A program made the translations under genes and the position numbers. From SIG644 sp045613985 (GTDB lineage: Bacteria > Bacillota > Clostridia > Oscillospirales > CAG-272): a stretch of 64,000 nt of DNA. Positions 26,509 through 35,819 of this stretch are shown piece after piece. A model generated the notes under the pieces. It did no database searches, had not been told where the DNA came from, and worked only from the letters and a program-made list of their open reading frames with translations. The stretch covers positions 1 to 64,000 of the forward strand of contig JAZLCA010000072.1 in NCBI GenBank assembly GCA_045613985.1, written 5' to 3'. Each line of letters opens with the position of its first letter. Positions within the stretch are counted from its first letter, which is position 1.

Positions 26509-28002
26509 TTGAATAACTGTGAAAAAAATTTTGGGTTCACCCATAAAAGCGGCATTCTGATGGCCGTCAGCAGCCTGCCGTCTCCTTACGGTATCGGGAC
26601 CTTTGGCAAGGCTGCGTTTCGTTTCATTGACTTTTTGGATGAGTGCCACCAGACGTGCTGGCAAGTCCTTCCCCTTAATCCCACCTCTTACGGAGACAGC
26701 CCCTACCAATCCCCGGCCTCCATCGCAGGCAATCCCTACTTCATCGATCCGGATCTGCTTTGCCAACAAGGACTTTTGACCAAGGATGAGCTGAAAGTCC
26801 TAAAGACGTCCGGTAAGGCCATCGACTACGGTCACCTGTTCCATACGCGCTATCCCCTGCTTCGCCGTGCTTATGCAAGATTTGTACCCAATGAAGACTA
26901 CACCACTTTCTGTAAAGCACAAGCCTCCTGGTTGGAGGATTACGCTCTGTTTATGGCGTTGAAGGTTCATTACGACTACCGCCAGTGGACGCTGTGGGAG
27001 CAGGAGCACCGAGACGTCCATTCTGCTCGCACTCACACGTCCGAATTTGAGACTGAGATGGGTTTTTGGAAGTGGGTTCAGTATGAATTTATGAAGCAAT
27101 GGCGTGCCGTGTGTGATTACGCACACTCCAAAAACATTTCCATCATTGGCGATATGCCCATCTACGTTGCCCACGACAGCATGGACGTGTGGCGTGCTCC
27201 CGATCAATTCCTTCTGGACGAACAATACAATCCCACCGTGGTGGCAGGGTGCCCTCCCGACGCCTATGCCGAAGACGGCCAGTTGTGGGGCAATCCCATC
27301 TACCGCTGGGATCTGATGAAAGAACAGGGCTTTGCCTGGTGGATCGACCGCGTAGAAAAGAACTTTGCCTTGTACGATCTATTGCGTATCGACCACTTCC
27401 GCGGATTTGCCGGGTACTATACCATCCCCTTCGGCCAAACCACCGCAAAAAACGGCTGGTGGAACCAAGGCCCCGGTATTGAACTCTTCCGCGCCATCCG
27501 TGCCGTATTTCCTGACGCTAAAATCATCGCGGAAGATCTGGGCTTTATCACGGATGATGTGCGCGCACTGTTAACCGATACGGATTTTCCCGGCATGAAG
27601 GTATTGCAGTTCGCATTTTATGACAACGACAGCGAATATCTGCCAAGAACCTATCCAACGGACAACTGCATCGTCTACGTCAGCACACACGACTCGGATT
27701 GTACCCGCTCTTGGTTCCTTGCCCTTCCCGATCATGCCAAAAAACGCTTCCGGCGGGAATGCCCTCGCAAAAAGGGCCAAAGCGCAACCTTGGCAGCCAT
27801 CGAACTGGCAATGAGCTCCCGCGCCAATTTGGCGATCATCGCCATGCAGGATTATCTGGAATTGACCAACGAACAGGGACGTATGAACGTGCCCTCTCGT
27901 GCCGAGGGCAACTGGTCTTTTCGTGTCAGCAACCGATATGCAACTGCTTCGCTCAAACAGCGCATACGCGATATCACCGATACTGCCGGACGCACAAAAT
28001 AA
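26509..28002 (+). CDS. malQ: 4-alpha-glucanotransferase (amylomaltase), GH77
   Basis: 497 residues from a TTG at 26509 with AGGAG 7 nt upstream; no ATG is better placed. Catalytic residues: Asp295 in LRIDHFRGF (nucleophile), Glu342 in IIAEDLG (acid/base) and Asp395 in STHDSDC. SSLPSPYGIGTFG near the N-terminus and SYGDSPYQS are GH77 signatures. It moves maltodextrin segments between chains in the cytoplasm, in glycogen or maltose metabolism. It has its own promoter and terminator. Confidence 0.95.
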   Translation: MNNCEKNFGFTHKSGILMAVSSLPSPYGIGTFGKAAFRFIDFLDECHQTCWQVLPLNPTSYGDSPYQSPASIAGNPYFIDPDLLCQQGLLTKDELKVLKTSGKAIDYGHLFHTRYPLLRRAYARFVPNEDYTTFCKAQASWLEDYALFMALKVHYDYRQWTLWEQEHRDVHSARTHTSEFETEMGFWKWVQYEFMKQWRAVCDYAHSKNISIIGDMPIYVAHDSMDVWRAPDQFLLDEQYNPTVVAGCPPDAYAEDGQLWGNPIYRWDLMKEQGFAWWIDRVEKNFALYDLLRIDHFRGFAGYYTIPFGQTTAKNGWWNQGPGIELFRAIRAVFPDAKIIAEDLGFITDDVRALLTDTDFPGMKVLQFAFYDNDSEYLPRTYPTDNCIVYVSTHDSDCTRSWFLALPDHAKKRFRRECPRKKGQSATLAAIELAMSSRANLAIIAMQDYLELTNEQGRMNVPSRAEGNWSFRVSNRYATASLKQRIRDITDTAGRTK

Positions 28003-28021
28003 TCCTTCGAGCATCAAAAGC

Positions 28022-28053
28022 AAAAAATCTCCCATGCTCATGGGAGATTTTTT
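28022..28053 (+). terminator. Terminator after malQ
   Basis: 15-bp perfect stem (28022-28036 with 28039-28053) and a 2-nt loop; the T-run forms the end of the stem. Confidence 0.9.
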
Positions 28054-28055
28054 GC

Positions 28056-28084
28056 TTGCTTTTTGAGGGGAATTATGGTATACT
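28056..28084 (+). promoter_or_regulatory. Promoter for topB
   Basis: TTGCTT (28056-28061), 17-bp spacer ending TGG, TATACT (28079-28084). Confidence 0.65.
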
Positions 28085-28119
28085 ATACGTAGCAAACAAC
28101 ACATGGAAAGGAGAGAGCC

Positions 28120-30399
28120 ATGGTACTCATCATCGCCGAAAAACCGAGTCTTGCCCGCAACATTGCCGCCGGCATTGAGCACGCCGTGGCACAATCCGGA
28201 CAGAACAGCAAAATGTCCCGCCGCGACGGCTACCTGGAGGGTTGTGGCTATTTGGTCTCTTGGGCCTTCGGACATTTGTTTTCCCTGTGCGACATTGAAA
28301 GCTATCTACCCGCCGAAAAGCGAGCCGACCGCTGGACGATGGATAATCTTCCCTGTTTCCCGGAGCAATTCCGTTTTGAACTACGCCGTGAGGGAAAAGG
28401 CGGCAAGGTCGATGCAGGCGTGCAAAAGCAGTTTGCTATTTTGCAGTCGCTGTGCAATCGCCCCGACGTCACCGCCATTGCCAACGCAGGAGACGCTGAC
28501 CGCGAGGGAGAGATCATCGTTCGTCTTTGCATACAGCACGCCCTGCGTCCCGAAAACAAGCAAAACCGCCGTCTCGTCCGTCTGTGGTTGCCCGATCAAA
28601 CGCCCCAGACCGTTGCCCGCGCCTTGAGCGAAATGAAGGACGAGAGCGAATACGATAATCTCGCCAACGAGGGCTTTGCCCGCACCTATATCGACTGGCT
28701 GTACGGTGTCAATCTGACTCGCTATGCCACTCTTCGTATGGGAACGCTATTGCGTGTCGGGCGCGTGATCATTCCCATCGTTCGCGCCATTTACGAGCGC
28801 GACATGGCCATCAAAAATTTTGTTCCGGGCAAATATTTCGCCGTGGTCAGCAAAGAAAAAACCAACGGCGAGGAGATCGAGTTGACCTCCAAGCATAAAT
28901 TTGAAGGAGACAACCCAGTAGCTCAACGTGCTGCCGCCCAACAGCTGTGCGATACGTATAACGCTTTGCCCGCCGTTGTCACCGGAGTCAAAAACAAAAA
29001 AGACAAGCTCCCTGCGGGAAAACTGTATTCCCTTTCCAAACTGCAAAACGTGCTGGGTAAGAAATACAAAATGTCCATGGCAGATTCGCTTGAAATCGTC
29101 CAAAAGCTGTACGAGCAGGGCTATCTGACCTATCCTCGTACCAACTCGGAATATCTGGCAACCGCAGAAAAGGATAAGATCAAACAGATCCTTTCGGGCG
29201 TTGCAAAATTGGGATATCCCGTCCACTTTAAGGACTCTAAATCAATCTTTGACGACAGCAAGATCGAATCCCATTCCGCGCTGACACCCACTTACAAAAT
29301 CCCCAACAAGAGTCAGCTGTCCGAGCGCGAGATGCAGGTGTATTCTACTGTTTTCCGCCGTTTCGTTGCCGTCTTTTGCGCCGAAGATTGCGTTGTCAGC
29401 CGTACCGAGATCACCATTTCGGTAGGAGACCTTGAAACGTTCACCCTCAAGGGCATGGTCATGCTGGAAAAGGGGTGGACCAAATACGACGATTACTCCC
29501 AAAAGGATAAAATTCTGCCTGCGCTGAAAAAAGGTGACGTCGTCGTCACTCATTTCAAGCCCGTGGAAAAGGAGACCTCCCCGCCCCGCCACTACACCAT
29601 TGAAACGCTCAACAATTACCTGAAAAATCCCTTCAAGGAGGAACGAGCCGCCGGTGCGGATCTTTCTGCTCTGGCCGATCATATCGGCGAAGATGACGCG
29701 GAAGAATACCGCGCCATGCTGGAGGGTATTGAGTTGGGTACCGAAGCGACGCGAACGGGTATCATCGACAACGCCCGTAACAGCAACTACATTGCCCTGA
29801 AAAAGGACGTATATACCATCCAGCCCGACGGCATTTTTCTCATTGAGTCGCTCGATCGCCTGCATATCAGCATGGACAAATATAAAACGAGTGATATGGG
29901 CCGCGCCCTCAAACGGGTCTTCCACGGTGAAATGCAGGTGGATGATAGCATCGCCATTGCGAAAAAAGAAATCGCGCAGGTGTTCGAGCAAAGCACCCAG
30001 GGACAAAACGATATCGGCTTTTTTGGCGACGTGATCGGACGCTGTCCTCTATGCGGCAATGACGTTCGCCGTTTCCGCAATTTTTACGGTTGCACCGGCT
30101 ACAAAGAAAAAGGCTGTAAATTCAGTGTCAATCTGATCATCTGCTCCCATCCCATCACTACACTTCACGTCCGTGCCCTTTTGACCGACGGCAAAACGCC
30201 TGTAATCTCCGGCTTCAAATCCCCACGCACGGGAAAAAGCTTTGATGCAGCTTTGAAACTGCAAGACGGTCGGGCGGTGTTTGATTTTGAACGGCCTCGC
30301 AATACAAAAACGTCTCCCTCTGCTTTGCCTGAGGGTTCCTTCCGCCGTCAGCCTCCCCCCGAAGAAAATCCCTTCCCGCCCGCCTTCTATGAGGGCTGA
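28120..30399 (+). CDS. topB: DNA topoisomerase III (type IA)
   Basis: 759 residues. The TOPRIM domain starts VLIIAEKPSLARNIA and includes NAGDADREGE. The catalytic tyrosine is Tyr338 in YLTYPRTNSEYL. A Cys cluster near residue 642 (CPLCGND ... YGCTGYKEKGC) looks like a degenerate topoisomerase zinc finger, and the C-terminus is Pro-rich. It resolves single-stranded and recombination intermediates. It reads as a chromosomal enzyme here: no conjugation genes are near, although similar proteins also travel on mobile elements. Confidence 0.93.
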   Translation: MVLIIAEKPSLARNIAAGIEHAVAQSGQNSKMSRRDGYLEGCGYLVSWAFGHLFSLCDIESYLPAEKRADRWTMDNLPCFPEQFRFELRREGKGGKVDAGVQKQFAILQSLCNRPDVTAIANAGDADREGEIIVRLCIQHALRPENKQNRRLVRLWLPDQTPQTVARALSEMKDESEYDNLANEGFARTYIDWLYGVNLTRYATLRMGTLLRVGRVIIPIVRAIYERDMAIKNFVPGKYFAVVSKEKTNGEEIELTSKHKFEGDNPVAQRAAAQQLCDTYNALPAVVTGVKNKKDKLPAGKLYSLSKLQNVLGKKYKMSMADSLEIVQKLYEQGYLTYPRTNSEYLATAEKDKIKQILSGVAKLGYPVHFKDSKSIFDDSKIESHSALTPTYKIPNKSQLSEREMQVYSTVFRRFVAVFCAEDCVVSRTEITISVGDLETFTLKGMVMLEKGWTKYDDYSQKDKILPALKKGDVVVTHFKPVEKETSPPRHYTIETLNNYLKNPFKEERAAGADLSALADHIGEDDAEEYRAMLEGIELGTEATRTGIIDNARNSNYIALKKDVYTIQPDGIFLIESLDRLHISMDKYKTSDMGRALKRVFHGEMQVDDSIAIAKKEIAQVFEQSTQGQNDIGFFGDVIGRCPLCGNDVRRFRNFYGCTGYKEKGCKFSVNLIICSHPITTLHVRALLTDGKTPVISGFKSPRTGKSFDAALKLQDGRAVFDFERPRNTKTSPSALPEGSFRRQPPPEENPFPPAFYEG

Positions 30400-30404
30400 C
30401 AAAC

Positions 30405-30443
30405 AAAAACTCCGCCGGTACCAATGGTACAAGCGGAGTTTTT
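30405..30443. terminator. Bidirectional terminator between topB and the Mbeg1-like gene
   Basis: 11-bp stem (30405-30415 with 30433-30443) with a second small hairpin (GTACC-AAT-GGTAC) in the loop; T-runs on both strands. Confidence 0.88.
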
Positions 30444-30446
30444 CAT

Positions 30447-31874
30447 TTATTTTCCGTTTTTCCGTTCATGCGGATACTGCGACGGACGAATATTTCGCGG
30501 ATCTATTTTAGACCGTTTTACTTTTACTGTCACTTTGACGGTGGGACACTTGCCCTTGATCTTCACGGCTGCCGCTTTGACCGAACGACGAATGGTGCGG
30601 TGACAGCGAGCCATCACTGCCTTTGCCTCCGTCTTCGCCAAAGTTGGCGTACCTGCCGTTGGCTTTTTCTCCGCCTTGGTCTCAATCAAAGGACGGGAAG
30701 GTTTTTGTGCGGGAGGTTCCGTCGGCTTTTCCTCCTGCTTAGCAGCATTGGCCTCGGGCGTTTTTTTCAATTTGGCAGGTAGCACGCTGTCAATCCAAAC
30801 ACGGCCTGCCTCTCCCGTCAGCTGGCGCAAACCCGCCAAGAGTGTTTTGCGGGATTCGGAAAGTTCGCTGTCCGTCATCAAACGCCACAGCCAGTTACGG
30901 TCGCGGGTCAGATCGGTCAACGTTTTTGCATTGGTTGCAGTCAGCACCGAATACAACGAATCTACCAGCTTTTCCTGCTGTGTCTCGTCCATCTCGGCCA
31001 CCCACTGCTTGATGGCTCGTTCGGTACGCTCGCTGTCTGCCGTCAATTTTGGGGCGCTGACAAAAGTCGTTCCCACGACTTCCCAAGAAAATCCGTCGTG
31101 TTGCCACAATCCGGAGGCACTGCTCTGCACCACACGAAAATCATCGTTATGCTCCAGCAGGCGGCCTACCACGGAAGACTGCGGAATGATGCTGACGATG
31201 CGATCCTGCATCCCTTGGTAAGCCTCAGATTCGATCACCCCGCGGCGATATCCCGGACCGTCATTGCTATATACCCGGGCAATGCGCGGCTTGTACTGCT
31301 CTTCGCAATGGATCGAAGCATAGACGGACAAATTTCCCCCTTTGCTGTGGCCTCCCACCGTAATGGTTTCGTGCGGCATATGGGCAGCCACGCGATTCAA
31401 ATATTCCACTGCATCCAGCTGAGCCGGGATGGCGTGCATAAAGCTCATGTTGAAATTTTCCTTCCAGCCGACAAGCGTATCGTCCGTGCCGCGATAAGCG
31501 ACGTATAACTCTTTGCCATCAATATCAAAGGTCAAAGCAGCAAACTGCTTTTGCATTTCCTCCTCGGTGCGATCGACGTAGCCACGCAAAACAACGTTGC
31601 CAAACCGGCTAGTCTCTGCCATTTTCTTCATGAGGACGGGAATGTCTGCAGGGACGATCAACCCCATGGATGTTTGTTCATCTTCGTGCATCCGACAGTA
31701 CAGCTGACAAGCCAACGAAAGCGGAACACCCTGCTCTTCAATATCCGCAGGAACAATGTCTGTAAAATTGATAAAGCACAACTCGGAAAAGATCAAATTG
31801 TCGACTTCGTTAAGAGGAGAGACGGAAAACGGAACATCTCCCCGCCAATCCAAATAGTCCAGAATATTGGCCAT
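30447..31874 (-). CDS. Mbeg1-like (DUF2974) alpha/beta hydrolase with basic C-terminal tail
   Basis: 475 residues. The N-terminal part (MANILDYLDWRGDVPF ... FSELCFINF) and the lipase-type elbow GGHSKGG (Ser177) identify the DUF2974/Mbeg1-like family. AYRGTDDTLVGWKENFNM supplies the oxyanion region. From about residue 365 the sequence becomes low-complexity: an Ala/Pro/Glu stretch, then a Lys/Arg/Val-rich tail (about 425-475) with many basic residues. No signal peptide is seen. The tail could bind nucleic acid, membrane or wall polymers. The gene is 12 bp downstream of the heparinase-like gene and shares its promoter. Substrate unknown. Confidence 0.8.
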   Translation of the reverse strand: MANILDYLDWRGDVPFSVSPLNEVDNLIFSELCFINFTDIVPADIEEQGVPLSLACQLYCRMHEDEQTSMGLIVPADIPVLMKKMAETSRFGNVVLRGYVDRTEEEMQKQFAALTFDIDGKELYVAYRGTDDTLVGWKENFNMSFMHAIPAQLDAVEYLNRVAAHMPHETITVGGHSKGGNLSVYASIHCEEQYKPRIARVYSNDGPGYRRGVIESEAYQGMQDRIVSIIPQSSVVGRLLEHNDDFRVVQSSASGLWQHDGFSWEVVGTTFVSAPKLTADSERTERAIKQWVAEMDETQQEKLVDSLYSVLTATNAKTLTDLTRDRNWLWRLMTDSELSESRKTLLAGLRQLTGEAGRVWIDSVLPAKLKKTPEANAAKQEEKPTEPPAQKPSRPLIETKAEKKPTAGTPTLAKTEAKAVMARCHRTIRRSVKAAAVKIKGKCPTVKVTVKVKRSKIDPRNIRPSQYPHERKNGK

Positions 31875-31886
31875 AATTTATACCTT

Positions 31887-33974
31887 TCACTGCAAATAAA
31901 CGGTGGTTTTCGCAAAAGAAGCGTAGCGCACCTCGCCCTCCCGGCGCAGATAACTTCCGGCAACCATAAAAATGCTCTGCCGCTCCGCCTTTTGCTCTGT
32001 CATGAGCAGATAAGCATCGCTATCCCATCCGCCGAGCGTGTTGTTGGAGTTGATATGCATCCGACGACCGTCCGCACGCAAATTGTACCACACTTCGCGA
32101 ACGGTTTCACCATCATTTAAGCGTACGCCAATGCACTCCCGTCCCGCTAAAGGCTCCACGACAAGTCCATCCGCCGCTTCGTTCACTGCGATCACGTGCA
32201 GCATGGCCTGCGCTCTTTGCGCCTGAGCGGTAGACAAGGATAAATATTCCTGCTCTCTTTGCCCCTGCCCTGTGACCGTTCCGTAGTTGCCCGTCAGATA
32301 GCCGGTGCAGGAGCTTGCCTGCACGTCGCTTGGATAAACCGTATACAAATGCGCACGGCTCACATCGTTGGCAATCAAGTGGGAGCCATCCTCAAGCGTT
32401 GTTCTCTGCCCATTGTAATGCAACAAAAATTGCATCGTACGGTCCTCGTGAGACAGCACGTCATCCACGATGACGAGAATTCTATCATCCAACCACAAAA
32501 AATTACGGTACATTCGGCTGCACAGGTGAGCTAACGGCCCCGTTGCATCGGCTTGCACGTAAAACAAACCTTGCCTTTCAAACGAATCGGTGATTCCGCC
32601 CGAGAATTTATTGCCGCGGATCTGCTCCTCGTAGCGTTGTCCCATGCCGTCCAACAAAAGCACGTTGTGCGAAATATCATTGCAAAAATAACTACGGTAC
32701 AGGCGGTCGCCGTAGGGACAGCTGCCGCTGTCGATCAAAAGCGGTGCGCCTCGGTCGTACAGAACAAAGCTACCCGCATCCGCATGGGCGTGATTCCATG
32801 TGTATCCGCTTTTCACCGCCAGCAAGGTGGCATTGCTTTGCCAGGAGGAGCGTGTAATCGCGTACCCCGTCTTGGGATAGACCACTGTTTTGGCAAGCTG
32901 ATTCCATGCCTCAGAATTGGGAGATCGCGTCGCCTCCTGTAAGGACAATAAATCCTCCTCCGAGGAAACGGTCGCCGCATATGCCGCCAACACCGGAGAA
33001 TCGTATCCCGTGAGCCTGAGCCAGCGCACCATCGGCATAATATTTGCCGTGTATGCGCTGTCACCGTAATTCAAAAATCCGATCTCACTCTTGCCTTGTT
33101 TCTCATAAGGGTAAGCAAAACTCAAAATGGCTTCCCCCAGATGCGCGGGCAAAGCAGCGCGAAGACGTTCACGGCGGCCAAGATAACGCTCGGCGTGCCA
33201 CAAATAACGAAGCAATTCCCCTGTACCGTAGCAGAAATATCCGACGCTTTCATAGAAAAGACTATATTCATCGTAATTGGGAACCTTGTTGAACAAGGTA
33301 CAGCCGGGATAGTTCAAAAATCCAATCAGCGCCTCTTCGATTTGGCAGATCAAATAAGCGAATTTGTCCTGTTCCAGATAATCGGACACCGGCAACATAG
33401 CCGCACCGGCCAAACCAATACACACCGACCACCAGTTGTGTCCCATCGAATCCAATGCATGAATACGGGTTTCGGGCAGTATCCAGTCCTCCAACAAGGG
33501 CATCACGCCTTTATCCAGAATAGCGCGGGCGATTGTATCGCGTTCGGTCGGAGTGAGCATATCATAGATCAAGTCATAGCCCGTAGCCAGCTCCATGGCG
33601 ATGCGGGTCGTGCTCAAATCGGAGCGCCACGGCACGTCTCGATCCTTGTTTTGAGGTCCGGTCCATACCTCAAACGCCGCCACGTGGAGCATGGCATCCC
33701 GCAATCTTTCCCCCGCTTCCTTGTCGTCCTCCAAAACGTACAATGCACCAAGAAGTGTGACCAGGCGGTGCAACTGCGCGCCAATATCGTAATAGTTTCC
33801 ATGCTGAGAATATACGCTGTTGGCGTATTCCTCGGTCAGAAATTCCTCGGCAAGGCAGGCCGGTCTGCGTCCTTTCAGCGTGGCATAACGTGCCGAACGC
33901 TCCTTATCATGTACCAAACAATCGCGAAGATGCGCGATTTGTTGTTTGCTGATCAAAAAATTCGGATGATTCAT
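31887..33974 (-). CDS. Heparinase II/III-like polysaccharide lyase family protein
   Basis: 695 residues. An N-terminal alpha/alpha toroid (about 1-350) contains HNWWSVCIGLAGAAML. A beta-sandwich domain follows, with the diagnostic NHAHADAGSFVLYDRGAPLLI-type stretch near 395 and ISHNVLLLDG further on, as in heparinase II/III and oligo-alginate lyases. No signal peptide, so it would act in the cytoplasm on imported uronic-acid oligosaccharides, or be an uncharacterised lyase. It is the first gene of a two-gene unit. Ribosome binding site AAGGAGG. Confidence 0.82.
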   Translation of the reverse strand: MNHPNFLISKQQIAHLRDCLVHDKERSARYATLKGRRPACLAEEFLTEEYANSVYSQHGNYYDIGAQLHRLVTLLGALYVLEDDKEAGERLRDAMLHVAAFEVWTGPQNKDRDVPWRSDLSTTRIAMELATGYDLIYDMLTPTERDTIARAILDKGVMPLLEDWILPETRIHALDSMGHNWWSVCIGLAGAAMLPVSDYLEQDKFAYLICQIEEALIGFLNYPGCTLFNKVPNYDEYSLFYESVGYFCYGTGELLRYLWHAERYLGRRERLRAALPAHLGEAILSFAYPYEKQGKSEIGFLNYGDSAYTANIMPMVRWLRLTGYDSPVLAAYAATVSSEEDLLSLQEATRSPNSEAWNQLAKTVVYPKTGYAITRSSWQSNATLLAVKSGYTWNHAHADAGSFVLYDRGAPLLIDSGSCPYGDRLYRSYFCNDISHNVLLLDGMGQRYEEQIRGNKFSGGITDSFERQGLFYVQADATGPLAHLCSRMYRNFLWLDDRILVIVDDVLSHEDRTMQFLLHYNGQRTTLEDGSHLIANDVSRAHLYTVYPSDVQASSCTGYLTGNYGTVTGQGQREQEYLSLSTAQAQRAQAMLHVIAVNEAADGLVVEPLAGRECIGVRLNDGETVREVWYNLRADGRRMHINSNNTLGGWDSDAYLLMTEQKAERQSIFMVAGSYLRREGEVRYASFAKTTVYLQ

Positions 33975-34005
33975 ATTGTCCTCCTTATTATCAAATCGGC
34001 AGTAT

Positions 34006-34042
34006 GTGATATTAGTATATCACGGCAGGACTCATTTTTCAA
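34006..34042 (-). promoter_or_regulatory. Promoter of the heparinase-like operon with overlapping inverted repeat
   Basis: Minus strand: TTGAAA (34042-34037), 17-bp spacer ending TGA, TATACT (34019-34014). A perfect 7-bp inverted repeat (GTGATAT at 34006-34012, ATATCAC at 34017-34023) covers the -10 and could be an operator. Confidence 0.6.
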
Positions 34043-34154
34043 GTTTTGTCATGAATTTTATCAAATCTTAATTTTAACACGCCAGAATATTGATTTGACC
34101 AATTTATCGTCACATTTCACAAATATTTTGGCAAAAAAAATTTATAATTTTGAG

Positions 34155-34183
34155 TTGAAAAATGGAAGAAATAGTGATATAAT
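34155..34183 (+). promoter_or_regulatory. Promoter for purC
   Basis: TTGAAA (34155-34160), 17-bp spacer ending TGA, TATAAT (34178-34183). The 70-nt leader contains one small hairpin (TGTCGG-TGCAT-CCGACA near 34209-34225); I recognise no riboswitch class in it. Confidence 0.75.
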
Positions 34184-34259
34184 ATACCTTGTTAGGATAT
34201 CGGCGCCTGTCGGTGCATCCGACACGATAAAAAAATCGGGATATCAAAGGAGAATTGAT

Positions 34260-34958
34260 ATGGAAAAGATTTACCAGGGAAAAACCAAACACGTTTACAG
34301 CCTTGAAAACGGCAACGTGTTGCTCAAGTTCAAGGACGATTGCACCGGCAAGGACGGCGTGTTCGATCCCGGTGAAAACAGTGTCGGTCTGACCATCGAA
34401 GGCATCGGCAAAGCAAATCTGCAGACCTCCGTGTACTACTTCGAGCTGTGCAAGAAGGCCGGCATCAAGACCCACTACGTCAGCGCAGACATTGAAAATG
34501 CAACCATGGAAGTACTGGATGCCGAGTGTCTGGGTAAGGCACAGGGCGGCGGTGGTTTGGAAGTCATCTGCCGTTTGGTTGCCACGGGTAGCTTTATCCG
34601 CAGATACGGTGAGTACATCAAGGACGGTACCGTCATCGAGGGCGGCTATGTCGAGTGCACCTTTAAGAACGACGCCAAGGGCGACCCGCTGGTTACCGGC
34701 GAAGGCTTGGCCGTGCTGGGCGTTATGACTCCCGCCATGTTTGAGGACATGAAGGCTCAGACGCTCAAGATCACCAAGATCGTTGCTGACGACCTCAAGA
34801 CCATCGGTCTTGATCTGTGGGATATCAAGTTTGAGTTCGGCTACCACAACGGCGAGGTCGTTCTCATCGACGAGATCGCATCGGGCAATATGCGCGTCTA
34901 CAAGGACGGCACCATCGTTCCCCCCGTTGAACTGACCAAGCTCATTCTCAACAGATAA
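34260..34958 (+). CDS. purC: Phosphoribosylaminoimidazole-succinocarboxamide synthase (SAICAR synthetase)
   Basis: 232 residues from the ATG at 34260 with AAAGGAG upstream. The frame is open much further left, but that part is a shadow of the opposite gene. Signatures: YQGKTKHVYSLENG at the N-terminus, VICRLVATGSFIRRYG and LIDEIASGNMRVYKDG. The reaction joins CAIR and aspartate with ATP in purine synthesis. The enzyme is cytoplasmic and of normal size. It is monocistronic here, whereas many Firmicutes keep purC in a large pur operon. Confidence 0.95.
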   Translation: MEKIYQGKTKHVYSLENGNVLLKFKDDCTGKDGVFDPGENSVGLTIEGIGKANLQTSVYYFELCKKAGIKTHYVSADIENATMEVLDAECLGKAQGGGGLEVICRLVATGSFIRRYGEYIKDGTVIEGGYVECTFKNDAKGDPLVTGEGLAVLGVMTPAMFEDMKAQTLKITKIVADDLKTIGLDLWDIKFEFGYHNGEVVLIDEIASGNMRVYKDGTIVPPVELTKLILNR

Positions 34959-34965
34959 AAATATC

Positions 34966-34996
34966 GTGGCCGCACCATGCGTGCGGCCACTTTTTT
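34966..34996 (+). terminator. Terminator after purC
   Basis: 10-bp perfect GC-rich stem (34966-34975 with 34981-34990) and T6. Confidence 0.92.
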
Positions 34997-35064
34997 ACGG
35001 ATTTTCTTAATTTTCGCCTGCTTTTGTGATATCATAAGAGCAGTCCCCCAAAAAGGAGCTTCAC

Positions 35065-35460
35065 ATGAAGATAAAATCTTTTCTGCATGCCTTGCTTTGC
35101 TCGGCGTTACTTCCCTGCCTGTTGCTTTGCGGCTGCAGACAGTCCCCCATCTCTTACGTCTGCATTACGGCGCAGCAGGCCAAAGAGCTGATGGACAGCC
35201 AACCCGATTGCATCATTCTCGACGTTCGAACCCAGCAGGAATACGATCTGGGACATATCCCCGGGGCCCTTCTTATTCCCAACGAGGTAATTTCAGAAGA
35301 AGCGGAAAAAATACTGAAAGAAAAAGACCAACTCATACTGGTCTATTGCCGCAGCGGCCGACGCAGTAAAGAAGCCGCCCAAAAGCTGTGCGATCTGGGC
35401 TACACCAACGTCAAGGAGTTCGGCGGCATCATCGATTGGCCCTATCAAATGACACGCTAA
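35065..35460 (+). CDS. Rhodanese-domain lipoprotein
   Basis: 131 residues. Signal peptide ending in LLCGC (Cys24 as the lipidated residue). One rhodanese domain follows: ILDVRTQQEYDLGHIPGA and the active-site loop YCRSGRRS with Cys95. The CRSGRR loop length suits sulfurtransferases rather than Cdc25-type phosphatases. It is anchored outside the membrane, where it might carry persulfide. Ribosome binding site AAAGGAG; it probably has its own weak promoter. Confidence 0.88.
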   Translation: MKIKSFLHALLCSALLPCLLLCGCRQSPISYVCITAQQAKELMDSQPDCIILDVRTQQEYDLGHIPGALLIPNEVISEEAEKILKEKDQLILVYCRSGRRSKEAAQKLCDLGYTNVKEFGGIIDWPYQMTR

Positions 35461-35522
35461 CCGCTCCTCGGGAGCCTGGACGAGTAAAACAAAAAAATTC
35501 CAAAGAAAAACGAAAAAACATC

Positions 35523-35551
35523 TTGCAATTTTCCCGCACCTGTGATATAAT
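35523..35551 (+). promoter_or_regulatory. Promoter for tRNA-Ser
   Basis: TTGCAA (35523-35528), 17-bp spacer ending TGA, TATAAT (35546-35551), 27 bp before the mature 5' end. Confidence 0.8.
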
Positions 35552-35578
35552 ACCCAAGGTGCGAAGATTGCACTGCTT

Positions 35579-35667
35579 GGAGAGATATCGAAGTGGTCAT
35601 AACGGGGCTGACTCGAAATCAGTTTGCGAGCAATCGCACGGGGGTTCGAATCCCCCTCTCTCCGCCA
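35579..35667 (+). tRNA. tRNA-Ser (anticodon CGA)
   Basis: 89 nt. The acceptor stem GGAGAGA pairs with TCTCTCC and the CCA end is encoded. The anticodon arm GCTGA/TCAGT closes the loop CTCGAAA with anticodon CGA at 35614-35616, reading UCG. A long variable arm (TGCGA-GCAA-TCGCA) marks it as a class II tRNA, and the T-arm is GGGGG-TTCGAAT-CCCCC. Confidence 0.96.
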
Positions 35668-35668
35668 T

Positions 35669-35695
35669 AGCCTTGAGTTTATTCTCAAGGCTTTT
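35669..35695 (+). terminator. Terminator after tRNA-Ser
   Basis: 9-bp stem (AGCCTTGAG with CTCAAGGCT), 6-nt loop and T-run. Confidence 0.9.
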
Positions 35696-35715
35696 TCTTT
35701 TACCCTTCTCCTCGC

Positions 35716-35744
35716 TTGACAAGCTCAGACGCTTATGGTAGAAT
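35716..35744 (+). promoter_or_regulatory. Promoter for the YD-repeat lipoprotein gene
   Basis: TTGACA (35716-35721), 17-bp spacer ending TGG, TAGAAT (35739-35744); nearly the same layout as the GH38 promoter. Confidence 0.78.
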
Positions 35745-35819
35745 AAAATCGGAGGTTACTCAAACCGGACACTTTTCCGTTAAATCTCAACTTTATTTTA
35801 TACTACGGGAGGAATGAAC

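Noticed and set aside
28120..30399. Mobile-element topoisomerase marking an integrated conjugative element
   Set aside because: No relaxase, type IV secretion, integrase or attachment repeats are seen around topB.
33096..34259. Long N-terminal extension of purC
   Set aside because: It overlaps the heparinase-like gene on the other strand. A strong promoter and ribosome binding site lie just before the ATG at 34260.
34184..34259. Riboswitch in the purC leader
   Set aside because: Only about 70 nt with one short hairpin; it does not match the purine, ZTP or PRPP/ppGpp consensus features I know.
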